This document shows, one piece after another, positions 13,724-21,791 of a stretch of DNA of 41,629 bases. The notes under the pieces are model-generated. The model saw nothing but the letters and a program-made list of their open reading frames with translations, ran no database searches and was not told the origin of the DNA. The stretch is from a virus: positions 1 to 41,629 of IMG/VR virus record IMGVR_UViG_3300025684_000528; one strand, given 5' to 3'. The number at the start of each line of letters is the position of its first letter. Position 1 is the stretch's first letter. Made by a program: the position numbers and the translations under genes.

Positions 13724-14194
13724 ATGGCATATGGATTTAAAGACTATTTAACTGTGGACTATACTCAAACTGGAGACGGCCAGTTAGCGCTTAATGCTAA
13801 AAAGCGTAAAAAAGATATAGGTGCAGGTACGAACGCAGAGTATTCGTCTACTCACGCCCCTAATGAAGAGCTGGAAATGGAAGCTCTTTCTATGGCTCAA
13901 CGCAGAGCTAAATCTAGACAGATGAAAAAATATCAGGCTAGATTAAAAGTAGGTCGTAAAAAAGCAAGTATGAGAGTGGCAGATAGTAAAGTTCTAGCTA
14001 GAAGAGCCCGCAAACAAGCTCGTAATATAATCGCTAAAAAGCTTACTAAAGGTATATCTAAAGCAGATCTCACCCCCGCAAGAAAACAAGAGATAGAAAA
14101 GCGACTAGACAAGATGACTTCAAGAGTTACACGTCTAGCCAAGAAGATAACTCCTAAACTTAGACAAGCAGAATTAAGTAAAAAGCGCGGGTAA
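13724..14194 (+). CDS. Very basic late phage protein (internal or core type)
   Basis: 156 residues with AAGGAAC before the ATG. The N-terminus MAYGFKDYLTVDYTQ is a weaker relative of the FxxFxxE leader. From about 45 it is almost all Lys/Arg/Ala helices (SMAQRRAKSRQMKKYQARLK, then VGRKKASMRVADSKVLARRA). Similar basic proteins occur next to the DUF6267 gene in other T4-like marine phages. High positive charge suggests DNA binding inside the head. No enzyme motif is seen. Confidence 0.72.
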   Translation: MAYGFKDYLTVDYTQTGDGQLALNAKKRKKDIGAGTNAEYSSTHAPNEELEMEALSMAQRRAKSRQMKKYQARLKVGRKKASMRVADSKVLARRARKQARNIIAKKLTKGISKADLTPARKQEIEKRLDKMTSRVTRLAKKITPKLRQAELSKKRG

Positions 14195-14195
14195 G

Positions 14196-15515
14196 ATGAT
14201 AAATAAATTTAGTCAGTTTCTTGTTGAAGAGGAAAAGACCGTGTATTTTACATTCGGTCGTATGAACCCTCCTACTATTGGTCATGGTAAACTACTAGAC
14301 GTACTAGCTTCAAAGGCAGGACGTAATCCTTACCGTGTGTTCTTATCACATTCTCAAGATAAAAATAAAAATCCCTTACAATATAAAGATAAAGTTAAAC
14401 ATGTTAGGAAGATGTTTCCTAAACATGCTAGATCTATTATGTCCGCTACTAATGTTAAGACAGCAATAGATGCATTAGTTTCATTATATAATGAAGGGTT
14501 TATTAGAGTTGTAATGGTTGTGGGGTCAGATAGAATTATACAATTTGATACTCTGCTCAATAAATACAATGGAGTAAAATCTCGTCACGGGTTTTATAAT
14601 TTTAAATCTATAAAGGTTATTTCTGCAGGCGAGCGTGATCCAGACGCTGATGGAGTTGAAGGTATGTCAGCGTCTAAACTACGTATACTAGCTAAAGATA
14701 ATGACTTTACTTCCTTTAGTCAAGGATTACCTAAGCAGTTTTCTAATTCAGATTCAAAAAATATGTTTAACCTAGTCCGTAAAGGGATGGGCTTAAAAGA
14801 AGAAAAAGAATTTAAAAGACATATTCAGCTTGAGCCTGTATCAGAGATTAGAGAAGCGTATGTTAGAGACGGCTTGTTTGAAAAAGGTGACGAAGTAGTA
14901 ATGCTTAAGCATGATATTGTTGGTAACATTCAGCATTTAGGTACTAACTATGTTATAGTTGAATCTAAAGGAGAGACTTGGAGATGTTGGATTACAGATA
15001 TTGAAAAGACTGACCCTAACACTCTGGTTAAATGGGATAATTTTGAGTTAAAGTCAGACGACGATGATGGTATTATTAGAGAAGAATACAAGTATAGTGA
15101 TGGTACTCCGGAAGCTACTAAACACGCTAAAAAAATGACTCCTGGTCAGAATGAGAGAAAACTCACCCCTGTTGAGATTAAAAAGCGCGAAAAATACGCT
15201 AAGGATTTACCAGATAAAGATTTTAAAAAGCGTTACGGTGATGAATGGATGCAGGTCAAAATGGCTACTGCTACTAAAATGGCTAAGAAAGAATCAACCC
15301 AAGACTCTGACATTAAGGATCGTCCCGGTACTCAACCAGCGCGCTATCATAAAGGATTATCAAAAGCAACTAAGATTGTTAGAGATCGTCACTTTAAGAA
15401 ACACGGAAAGAAAGCTGATAATGATTCTTCTGCTTATATTCCAGCGCCCGGAGATAAAAGATCAGTTACTAGCCCAAGTAAATACACAAAATTTGTAAAG
15501 AGGATAATGAAATGA
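14196..15515 (+). CDS. HIGH-family nucleotidyltransferase with capsid-targeting-type N-terminus
   Basis: 439 residues. MINKFSQFLVEEE gives a FxxFLxE leader with a possible cut after LVE. Next comes a cytidylyltransferase/NMN-adenylyltransferase core: YFTFGRMNPPTIGHGKLLDV with TIGH at 27-30 (the HxGH site) and SASKLR at 158-163 in the place of the ISSTxxR site. These enzymes join a nucleotide to a phosphorylated or acidic acceptor; NAD or lipid precursor synthesis is usual. The C-terminal half adds a KOW-like segment (GDEVVMLKHDIVGNIQHLG) and a Lys-rich tail (KKREKYAKDLPDKDFKKRYG). Such N- plus C-terminal fusions occur in marine T4-like phages. The substrate is unknown. Confidence 0.8.
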   Translation: MINKFSQFLVEEEKTVYFTFGRMNPPTIGHGKLLDVLASKAGRNPYRVFLSHSQDKNKNPLQYKDKVKHVRKMFPKHARSIMSATNVKTAIDALVSLYNEGFIRVVMVVGSDRIIQFDTLLNKYNGVKSRHGFYNFKSIKVISAGERDPDADGVEGMSASKLRILAKDNDFTSFSQGLPKQFSNSDSKNMFNLVRKGMGLKEEKEFKRHIQLEPVSEIREAYVRDGLFEKGDEVVMLKHDIVGNIQHLGTNYVIVESKGETWRCWITDIEKTDPNTLVKWDNFELKSDDDDGIIREEYKYSDGTPEATKHAKKMTPGQNERKLTPVEIKKREKYAKDLPDKDFKKRYGDEWMQVKMATATKMAKKESTQDSDIKDRPGTQPARYHKGLSKATKIVRDRHFKKHGKKADNDSSAYIPAPGDKRSVTSPSKYTKFVKRIMK

Positions 15516-15889
15516 AATCATTCTCTCAACATGTAAAATCTAGAATAGAAAGAGAAAAAGATAAGGACAAGATTAAACATACTCATATGATGAACAGAGC
15601 TCGCATGAAAGACGCAAAGGCTTCTGTTACTGAATATGGAGGTCCTCCTATTTCTCGTAAAGAATATTTAAAGCAAAAGCCAATGCAAGAAGCATCATTT
15701 GAAGATAAATCAAAAGCATCAGGTATTTCTGTTGGTACATTAAAGAAAGTGTATCAACGAGGGGTTGCTGCTTGGAAGACAGGTCATAGACCTGGTACGA
15801 CCCCCTCACAGTGGGGCCACGCGCGCGTAAACGCGTTTATAACTAAAAAGAAAAAAGGTGGTCTCAACCACGATAAAGATTTAGCTTAG
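15512..15889 (+). CDS. DUF5824-like late phage protein
   Basis: 125 residues; ATG overlaps the previous stop by 4 bases. The C-terminal part (SGISVGTLKKVYQRGVAAWK, TGHRPGTTPSQWGHARVNAF, ITKKKKGGLNHDKDL) is the conserved DUF5824-type segment found in many phages, usually fused to or near structural genes. The N-terminus MKSFSQHVKSRIER begins like the leaders of its neighbours (MKSF) but lacks a clear IxE. Basic throughout. Function unknown; probably a virion component. Confidence 0.75.
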   Translation: MKSFSQHVKSRIEREKDKDKIKHTHMMNRARMKDAKASVTEYGGPPISRKEYLKQKPMQEASFEDKSKASGISVGTLKKVYQRGVAAWKTGHRPGTTPSQWGHARVNAFITKKKKGGLNHDKDLA

Positions 15890-15898
15890 GAGGCTATT

Positions 15899-17215
15899 AT
15901 GAAGAAGGAAGATTTGGACGTAGATCCACAGTCAATGGATAATAGACGATTAAGTGTTATTGCTCGCAATCCTAGTCATCCTATGCACACTCACGCTAAG
16001 TCTGAATTAGATAGACGTAGGATGAGACATGAAGGATTGTCGGCGCAAAAGGAGACTAAGGGTGCACCTAAAGGGTATCACTTTACCCGTGATGGCAAAC
16101 TAAGAAAAGGTGATGCAGGAGCTGATGGAGATGGAGGTGCTAAGTTGCGCTCTGATCCTCTTGACAAACAGCGTTCAAAGATTCCTCCTCTACCAGAAAA
16201 ATTTGCTAATGCAGCTCAGCAAGCAGCTGTGATGGCTAAGCTTAAGAAGTCTGGTAAGTATGATGCCAAAGAGGAGGGTAAAGTAGACGTAAAAGAGGTC
16301 CTTGATACACCTAAGGCAATGGACAGCTATAGAGCTAAAGCTAAGTATTCTAGTGACCGTGCAGCAAACTCAGCAGCAGCTAAAATGCTTCGCAATAAAA
16401 ATGGTTTTCATTCTACAGATACTTCAGATGAACTGAAGACTATGGATAAACGCACGAAAGGATTAAAAATGGCGGACCGTAATGCAACAAATAAAACATT
16501 TAAGGCATTGCGTAAAGAGCAAGTAAGTCTTAACAGATCCTCGATTAATGCGATTAATGAGCTTGATAAAAAGACTCTAGGTTCTTATATTAAGAAAGCA
16601 GGACCTGATGCGGATGTCCAGAGAGCTAAAGCCCAACGTCATTCAGATGCAGGTGATATGGCTGATAAAGATAAAGATATGTATAAACATTATGGCAAGT
16701 CTCAACGCGCTATGGATAAATACAAAAATCGTGTAAAGGGTATTAACAAGGCTGTAGATAAACTTACCAAAGAAGATACAACAAGAGTAGCGAAAGTAAG
16801 TGAAGCTACTATTCCTGATGGACAAACTGTTTTTACAAAAAGACCAGAATTTAAATTGACTAACAATGATAAAGACAAGTTAGCTAAGATCCGCGCTATG
16901 CTTGATAGAGAAAAACAGCTTAAGAATGAAGCTCTTGAGCGTGATGGACCTAAAAGGCCAGACATCTTTGGCCCTAAAGGGTCTTTCGGTAAAGCTGCTT
17001 CTGCATCCCCCGCTATTCAAAAATATATGGCTAAAAAAGCTGCAGGTTATCAAGCTCAGAACAAAGCTATGGACCCTGGCGCTGCTAAAAAAGGTTACGG
17101 TATTGGTGTGACTGATATTGACAAGGCTGATAAGAAAGCTAAAGCTAAAGGCACATCTATGATGAAGAGAATGGGCTCTCGTGGTAAGATGTATAAAGCT
17201 GGGAAAATGATGTAA
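15899..17215 (+). CDS. Lys-rich late phage protein with GAPKGYHF motif
   Basis: 438 residues with a perfect AGGAGG 6 bases before ATG. Composition is strongly Lys/Ala/Asp-rich with low hydrophobicity, suggesting an extended, partly disordered protein. Visible segments: DNRRLSVIARNPSHPMHTHA near the start, GAPKGYHFTRDGKLRKGDAG, then repeated KAKAKY and RAKAQRHSD stretches, and the ending KAKAKGTSMMKRMGSRGKMYKAG. Several ELxx or IxE sites could be cut by a prohead protease. It may be an internal or core protein of the head. No catalytic domain recognised. Confidence 0.7.
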   Translation: MKKEDLDVDPQSMDNRRLSVIARNPSHPMHTHAKSELDRRRMRHEGLSAQKETKGAPKGYHFTRDGKLRKGDAGADGDGGAKLRSDPLDKQRSKIPPLPEKFANAAQQAAVMAKLKKSGKYDAKEEGKVDVKEVLDTPKAMDSYRAKAKYSSDRAANSAAAKMLRNKNGFHSTDTSDELKTMDKRTKGLKMADRNATNKTFKALRKEQVSLNRSSINAINELDKKTLGSYIKKAGPDADVQRAKAQRHSDAGDMADKDKDMYKHYGKSQRAMDKYKNRVKGINKAVDKLTKEDTTRVAKVSEATIPDGQTVFTKRPEFKLTNNDKDKLAKIRAMLDREKQLKNEALERDGPKRPDIFGPKGSFGKAASASPAIQKYMAKKAAGYQAQNKAMDPGAAKKGYGIGVTDIDKADKKAKAKGTSMMKRMGSRGKMYKAGKMM

Positions 17216-17442
17216 TGTACACTTTTAAACAATTAAGAGAAGCTAAAGATCCAGGGGAATATGATAATGAAGGTGCTATGGCTAAAACACAGCTAAAAAC
17301 AATGATGGATGCAGCTCAAGAACTTAATGATATGTTGGGAGATAATGATAATCTACCTGAGTGGGTACAGAGTAAAATTACCAAAGCAACTGACTATATT
17401 GACTCTGTAAGAGATTACTTGAAGAGTGAATCAGATGATTAA
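17215..17442 (+). CDS. Small virion-type protein with LRE leader
   Basis: 75 residues. MYTFKQLREAKDPGEYDNEG is followed by MAKTQLKTMMDAAQELNDML and LPEWVQSKITKATDYIDSVR, a helical module repeated in many T4-like marine phage proteins, alone or fused. The leader (FKQLRE, with a possible cut after LRE) agrees with the prohead-protease pattern. Overlaps the next gene by 8 bases. Role unknown. Confidence 0.75.
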   Translation: MYTFKQLREAKDPGEYDNEGAMAKTQLKTMMDAAQELNDMLGDNDNLPEWVQSKITKATDYIDSVRDYLKSESDD

Positions 17443-17743
17443 TTTAAAAGCTTTTTTAGAGGAAAAGGATTCTAGGCTGGCGCGCGCAGGTGTGTCTGGT
17501 TTTAATAAGCCAAAAAGAACACCAAGCCATCCCAAGAAGTCTCATATTGTTGTCGCCAAAGATGGGGGTAAGATTAAAACTATTCGTTTTGGTGAGCAAG
17601 GTGCTTCTACTGCAGGTGAGCCTAAAAAGGGTGAATCGGATAAAATGAAAGCCAAGCGCAAATCGTTTAAAGCCCGTCACGGTAAGAACATCGCCAAAGG
17701 TAAAATGTCTGCGGCATACTGGGCTGATAAAGAAAAGTGGTAA
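17435..17743 (+). CDS. DUF6321-like protein with capsid-targeting-type N-terminus
   Basis: 102 residues from ATG 17435 (an in-frame GTG at 17426 is less likely). MINLKAFLEEKDSRLARAG carries an AFLEE leader. The rest (KSHIVVAKDGGKIKTIRFGE, QGASTAGEPKKGESDKMKAK, RKSFKARHGKNIAKGKMSAA, then YWADKEKW) is the DUF6321-type domain known from many phages, where it is often found near head or internal proteins. Very basic. Function unknown. Confidence 0.78.
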   Translation: MINLKAFLEEKDSRLARAGVSGFNKPKRTPSHPKKSHIVVAKDGGKIKTIRFGEQGASTAGEPKKGESDKMKAKRKSFKARHGKNIAKGKMSAAYWADKEKW

Positions 17744-17757
17744 TCTAAATAAAATAT

Positions 17758-17765
17758 TATAAATA
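17758..17765 (+). promoter_or_regulatory. T4-type late promoter
   Basis: Exact TATAAATA in the gap before the 17795 gene. The predicted start is near 17771; AGGA at 17784-17787 follows. Confidence 0.75.
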
Positions 17766-17794
17766 CAAAGAAGACTAATTAATTAGGAAATACC

Positions 17795-18076
17795 ATGGCC
17801 TCCGACACGACATCAATAAGGCTCGATAGAATTGAAACCAAGCTAGATACATTAGCGGATGCTATGATTGCGTTAGCACGCACTGAAGAAAAGTTGGGGG
17901 CCTTGAAAGCAGATCATGATAGGGCCTTTGAAAGAATGAATAATCATTCTAGGAAGTTAGATGAGATAGAGCGTAAAGTTGATGAAAACGCTCATACAGT
18001 AAAACTTATTAATAAACTATTCTGGGTCGCTATTGTTAGTGTCGCAGGCGCAATCGCAGCTCAACTTTGGATGTAG
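17795..18076 (+). CDS. Coiled coil plus C-terminal membrane segment, XhlA/holin-associated type
   Basis: 93 residues. RLDRIETKLDTLADAMIALA and FERMNNHSRKLDEIERKVDE are heptad helices; residues about 68-92 (LINKLFWVAIVSVAGAIAAQ) form one membrane helix at the very end. This layout matches XhlA-like haemolysin/holin-accessory proteins. A lysis role is plausible, but spanins lie 3.6 kb further and no holin or endolysin is adjacent. It could also be a tail- or head-associated membrane protein. Confidence 0.68.
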   Translation: MASDTTSIRLDRIETKLDTLADAMIALARTEEKLGALKADHDRAFERMNNHSRKLDEIERKVDENAHTVKLINKLFWVAIVSVAGAIAAQLWM

Positions 18077-18086
18077 GAGAAACACA

Positions 18087-18800
18087 ATGAGCAATAATGT
18101 TACGTTAAAGTTGATAGAGGCGTACTCAACAGTCAACGAAAATCAAAAAGCAGCTTTGGCTAAGAAACTAGCCAAAGCTGCGGCTAGTTCTGAGAAGGGT
18201 AAGGCAGCTGTAACGCTACCTAAGGCTCCTTGGGACAAAAAAGAGGCTATGGATCCGGTAGATAAAAAAGAGCTTAAAGGTAAGCATGCTGATCGTGATG
18301 ATAAAGATATTGATAATGACGGTGATGCAGATGCGTCTGATGAATATCTCCACAATCGCCGTAAAGCTGTCTCAAAGGCAATGAAGGGTGAAAGCTTAGT
18401 AGCTCGTATCAAAGGTAAAATGTCTGAAAAGGGCGATGAGGTAAGTATGAATCCCAAAAAGGATAAAAGAGAAAAGAATTCTGATGCAGGGATGGCTCAG
18501 GAATCTGTAGTTTATGCTCGCATCTTAGAAGCCCGTAAAATGAAAGCTGCTGCTGATAAGGACGGAAAGCACACTAAGAGTGCAACTGATCAAGAAGAGA
18601 TGGGTGATAAGCAGGCTTCTTCTAAAGGTGCTCAAGATATGATGAACACCCCTAAACAGGTAATAGACAATCCTGAAGCTTCAGGTGATGAAGTAAAGAA
18701 AGCCGCAGATGCGGGTCCAAAAGCTGCAACTCGCAAAGGTGATAATCAAGCAGGTGATAAGAAAATTATCCCATCTGCTACTCCAGCAAAAGGAATGTAA
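18087..18800 (+). CDS. Late phage protein with EF-hand-like loop and LIE leader
   Basis: 237 residues from ATG 18087, 7 bases after AGGAG. MSNNVTLKLIEAYSTVNENQ places a possible prohead cut after LIE. Residues 74-86 (DIDNDGDADASDE) fit an EF-hand/dockerin calcium loop with Asp at positions 1, 3, 5 and 7; the surrounding HADRDDKDIDNDGDADASDE then YLHNRRKAVSKAM is a conserved segment of T4-like marine phage proteins. The rest is Lys/Ala/Asp-rich and likely disordered. It may be an internal or scaffold-type head protein that binds calcium. Confidence 0.72.
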   Translation: MSNNVTLKLIEAYSTVNENQKAALAKKLAKAAASSEKGKAAVTLPKAPWDKKEAMDPVDKKELKGKHADRDDKDIDNDGDADASDEYLHNRRKAVSKAMKGESLVARIKGKMSEKGDEVSMNPKKDKREKNSDAGMAQESVVYARILEARKMKAAADKDGKHTKSATDQEEMGDKQASSKGAQDMMNTPKQVIDNPEASGDEVKKAADAGPKAATRKGDNQAGDKKIIPSATPAKGM

Positions 18801-18801
18801 T

Positions 18802-19212
18802 ATGACAATTAAACCTCCAGCGTGGTGTGTAGGAGCTGTACCTGAAATGAAAAGGGGTTGGGTAGATCCTAATTCTAATGAACTTTTGGTATCGTCTAGA
18901 TTTACACAAGCTCAGATTGACGAATTTTATGGAGTGCCTTCTTTTCAAACTATTCAAGATATGAATCAAGAAGGTAAGATTCAAGCTGAGATGAAACGTT
19001 TAGGGTATTCAGATGATGATACTACATTTACAGATGTGACTGTAACCCATGATTATTTTTACCACACAGCGGATACACCTAATGAGTTAGATCTAGAATC
19101 TATGACTAAAAAGCAGTTAGAAGATCTGGGAAGAGATCATGGAGTAGAGTTAGATCGTAGAAAGAGTAAAACCATTCTTATAAAAACCATGAAAGGTATC
19201 CTATCTAAATAG
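18802..19212 (+). CDS. Late virion-type protein with C-terminal SAP/HeH-like motif
   Basis: 136 residues from ATG 18802 with AAAGGA before it. MTIKPPAWCVGAVPEMKRGW then VDPNSNELLVSSRFTQAQID is a segment I recall from cyanophage structural proteins. The C-terminus (DLESMTKKQLEDLGRDHGVE, then LDRRKSKTILIKTMKGIL) is a helix-extended-helix of SAP/HeH type, usually DNA-binding. This could tie a virion protein to DNA. Function not established. Confidence 0.72.
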   Translation: MTIKPPAWCVGAVPEMKRGWVDPNSNELLVSSRFTQAQIDEFYGVPSFQTIQDMNQEGKIQAEMKRLGYSDDDTTFTDVTVTHDYFYHTADTPNELDLESMTKKQLEDLGRDHGVELDRRKSKTILIKTMKGILSK

Positions 19213-19234
19213 TATAAACATATTTGGGGTACCT

Positions 19235-19603
19235 ATGAAATTATTTGATACACTTACAGATGAAAATTTTCATCTTTATGCGATTAAGCATTACTATAAA
19301 CCAAACATAATTGATATAGAAGAATTTTATGAAGATTTAAAGCGATTTAAGTATCTTAAAAGACTTTTCTATAGATATACTAATAATGATAAACTATCTG
19401 AGAGATTAATTCTTAATCATTTAATAATTATTTTTAACGTGTTTGATATTAAACCTTGTTTAAAAATGCTTGAATTTCAAATACCTGAGGTTTATTGGCC
19501 TATATTAAAACCGTTTTTAATTTATCTTAATCATATTAGAAATAATGAATACGTTGACATACCATTAGATAAAACAGTAGTAGAGAAGTTGAGGAAAATA
19601 TAA
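19235..19603 (+). CDS. Conserved T4-like marine phage protein, unknown
   Basis: 122 residues. A TATAAACA box (19213-19220, one change from the late consensus) precedes it. MKLFDTLTDENFHLYAIKHY then FYEDLKRFKYLKRLF and LILNHLIIIFNVFDIKPCLK form a pattern highly conserved among marine T4-like phages. It is helical, with no known activity. Ends one base into the next start codon, so the pair 19235/19603 is likely co-translated. Confidence 0.75.
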   Translation: MKLFDTLTDENFHLYAIKHYYKPNIIDIEEFYEDLKRFKYLKRLFYRYTNNDKLSERLILNHLIIIFNVFDIKPCLKMLEFQIPEVYWPILKPFLIYLNHIRNNEYVDIPLDKTVVEKLRKI

Positions 19604-20202
19604 TGGGAATTATAAAAAGGGCTGGAGATCTAGTCTACACATTTAGATTTCTTAGACTTCTTACTACTGCCTTTGAAGATACGGCAGCTTATAAAGCTGG
19701 TATAATAGATAAAGATGGTAAGCGCAATAACGAATTTACTCTTAATACTATGGATAATCGCGATATCTATAGAGATGCTTACACTCCATTTCATAGGTTG
19801 GTTTTTAATATTAAGAAATTAATTGCTAAAGCTCCTGGAGGAGGATCTAAAGTAGCATCTTACGCAACTGCTTTGTATCTAATGAGAGAGTGTTTTAGTA
19901 TTACTGATAAACAAATTGCTAAAGCTCTAAAAGAAATGAACATAGATACTTTAGATTTTTTATCAGAACAAACTGAGTGGTTTGTATTAGAAGATCAGCG
20001 GCTATCTCCTGGAGTGTATAAAGTATTAAATGAAAAGGTTATCAATGACACTTTGGAAGAAGTTGTTAAGCCTAGAGATAAAGTTATAATTAGAGAAGAT
20101 AGCTATCCCATAGGAGATATGTTTGGGTTAAATATTTACGAAGCTGTTCATATAAAAACAAAGAAAAGGGTTTACGTTTCTGTAGCGGAGTTAGCTAGAT
20201 GA
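19603..20202 (+). CDS. Conserved T4-like marine phage protein, probably structural
   Basis: 199 residues. MGIIKRAGDLVYTFRFLRLL then TTAFEDTAAYKAGIIDKDGK is a well-kept N-terminus across marine T4-like phages. A Gly-rich linker (KAPGGGSKVASYATALYLMR) lies mid-protein, followed by a helical part and a C-terminal beta part (DKVIIREDSYPIGDMFGLNI). Probably a virion or assembly protein by neighbourhood; no activity can be named. Overlaps the next gene by 4 bases. Confidence 0.75.
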   Translation: MGIIKRAGDLVYTFRFLRLLTTAFEDTAAYKAGIIDKDGKRNNEFTLNTMDNRDIYRDAYTPFHRLVFNIKKLIAKAPGGGSKVASYATALYLMRECFSITDKQIAKALKEMNIDTLDFLSEQTEWFVLEDQRLSPGVYKVLNEKVINDTLEEVVKPRDKVIIREDSYPIGDMFGLNIYEAVHIKTKKRVYVSVAELAR

Positions 20203-21338
20203 CACCAAGGTGGAAAAAAGCTGGACCTGACGGAGAAGTAGAGATTACTATAAAAGGTCAGCGATACAAAATTGAAAAGGCTTTAGACCATAATCTGCGT
20301 CATAAAGGCGAATACAAAATTATGATGTGGGATAAGCGCTCACGAGACTGGGAGTGGGACAACACGGTTCAAGGCAAGGGCTATGCTAAAGAAATTGTTA
20401 TGGATAAATTAGACGAAAACTTTCAAGATGGTCGTAACCCTCAAGATAAAGGTGATAGCGCTAGACATGGCATTCCAAAAAAAGCATCTATCTCTGCTCT
20501 AAAGAAAATTAGATCATCCTCTACAGCAAGTAAGCGTAAGAAGCAATTAGCTCATTGGCAGATTAACATGAGGCAAGGTAAGGCTAAGAACGAAGAAGTC
20601 ATGACATCTGCAGATGCTGGCATACCTCACGATACAGCTAATATGGGCCCTTCTAGACTTCCTACTAATATTTTACGTAGAGGTATTGGCAAACCAGTTA
20701 ATGTAACAGATCGTCGCAGACGTAAGGATAAGCACCCAGTGCTGTTAAAAAAGTTTAGAAAGTATACGGAAATGAATGAAATGAAAAGTTTTAAGAAATA
20801 CATTGTTGAAGATACACTAAACGAAAATGCTCTTAAAGCTTTACGAGTTGCAACTAAAGCACATAAAGGCCAGTCTAGGAAAAGTGGCGGAGAATATATC
20901 GACCACCCTAAAGAAGTTGCTCGGTTTGTAAAGCAATTTAAAAAATCTAATAATCTTTCTGCAATGATCCAAGCAGCATATCTACATGATACGTTGGAAG
21001 ACACTGACACAACTTATGCTGACTTAGTTAAACAGTTCGGTGCATTAGTAGCAGATATGGTTCAAGCATTGACTACAGATAAAGAAGCATCAGATGCTAT
21101 TGGTAAAGGTGAATACATTGCTAATAAAATGGCTAAGATGTCAAGCTGGGCATTAGTGATTAAGTTAGCAGACCGGCTTGCTAACGTACAAGATATTGAT
21201 ACAAGGCCCGCTGACTTTCAAAAGAGATATGCTGACCAGACGAGATTAGCATTAAAACGTCTTAGAGCAGATAGATATCTAAGCAAAACTCATAACAAGA
21301 TTATGAGTGCTATTGAGAAAAAAATTAAGGAATACTAA
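20199..21338 (+). CDS. Fusion: phage basic domain + SpoT/MESH1-like HD hydrolase with internal capsid-targeting-type site
   Basis: 379 residues. Residues 1-130 are a basic phage domain (DSARHGIPKKASISALKKIR, then ASKRKKQLAHWQINMRQGK). TSADAGIPHDTANMGP at about 137-152 is a second phage-type segment. At Met195 comes MKSFKKYIVEDTLNEN, a FxxYIxE leader inside the protein. Residues 214-340 are a RelA/SpoT-type HD domain: AHKGQSRKSGGEYIDHP (His222, His236), HDTLED (His263, Asp264, Glu267, Asp268) and KLADRLAN (Asp325). These are the metal and substrate residues of ppGpp hydrolases; no synthetase domain follows. Cleavage after IVE204, or starting at ATG 20781, would free an independent ppGpp hydrolase. 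The HD call is strong; packaging and processing are inferred. Confidence 0.82.
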   Translation: MTPRWKKAGPDGEVEITIKGQRYKIEKALDHNLRHKGEYKIMMWDKRSRDWEWDNTVQGKGYAKEIVMDKLDENFQDGRNPQDKGDSARHGIPKKASISALKKIRSSSTASKRKKQLAHWQINMRQGKAKNEEVMTSADAGIPHDTANMGPSRLPTNILRRGIGKPVNVTDRRRRKDKHPVLLKKFRKYTEMNEMKSFKKYIVEDTLNENALKALRVATKAHKGQSRKSGGEYIDHPKEVARFVKQFKKSNNLSAMIQAAYLHDTLEDTDTTYADLVKQFGALVADMVQALTTDKEASDAIGKGEYIANKMAKMSSWALVIKLADRLANVQDIDTRPADFQKRYADQTRLALKRLRADRYLSKTHNKIMSAIEKKIKEY

Positions 21339-21341
21339 ACT

Positions 21342-21791
21342 ATGGCTAAGCTATACTTAATTCTATTTCTTGCTACATTGATGAGTGGAGTTGGGTATGC
21401 TGGCTACAGTTATTATATGTGGTCACAAGAGACTATGAATACACTACGAGAAAATAATGTAAAGTTGAAATCAGCAGCAGAGACCCTCCAAGCAACTGTA
21501 GAGAAGATTACTGCTGATGCAAAGAAGAACGAACAACTAAATAACGATTTAACCAAACGATTGCAGCAATCACAACAACACTTGGATAAGCTTAGAGGTG
21601 TGTTTGCTAAAATTGATTTGACTATGGAGGCATTAACCAATGCACAAGGACTTGAAGATAGAGTTAACGCGGCAGTTGGAAAACTCCTCTCTCGCATCGA
21701 AAGCGAAACTACCCCTCCTTCTGATGAGCTCGATCCTACTAATGGGGTGTCTGGGGAGAACTCAGGAACCACAAGTAGTAGTAACAACTAA
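21342..21791 (+). CDS. Inner-membrane spanin (i-spanin, Rz-like)
   Basis: 149 residues. One N-terminal membrane helix (about 4-27, LYLILFLATLMSGVGYAGYS) is followed by a periplasmic coiled coil (NVKLKSAAETLQATVEKITA, then LTKRLQQSQQHLDKLRGVFA) and a Ser/Thr-rich end. This is the layout of Rz-type i-spanins. The decisive support is the overlapping lipoprotein gene at 21640 in the +1 frame. The pair would bridge inner and outer membranes and fuse them in the last step of lysis. Confidence 0.85.
   Translation: MAKLYLILFLATLMSGVGYAGYSYYMWSQETMNTLRENNVKLKSAAETLQATVEKITADAKKNEQLNNDLTKRLQQSQQHLDKLRGVFAKIDLTMEALTNAQGLEDRVNAAVGKLLSRIESETTPPSDELDPTNGVSGENSGTTSSSNN

Noticed and set aside
14198-14206. 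GATAAATA at the start of the 14196 gene
   Set aside because: It overlaps the start codon region and would begin RNA inside the gene; likely coding coincidence.
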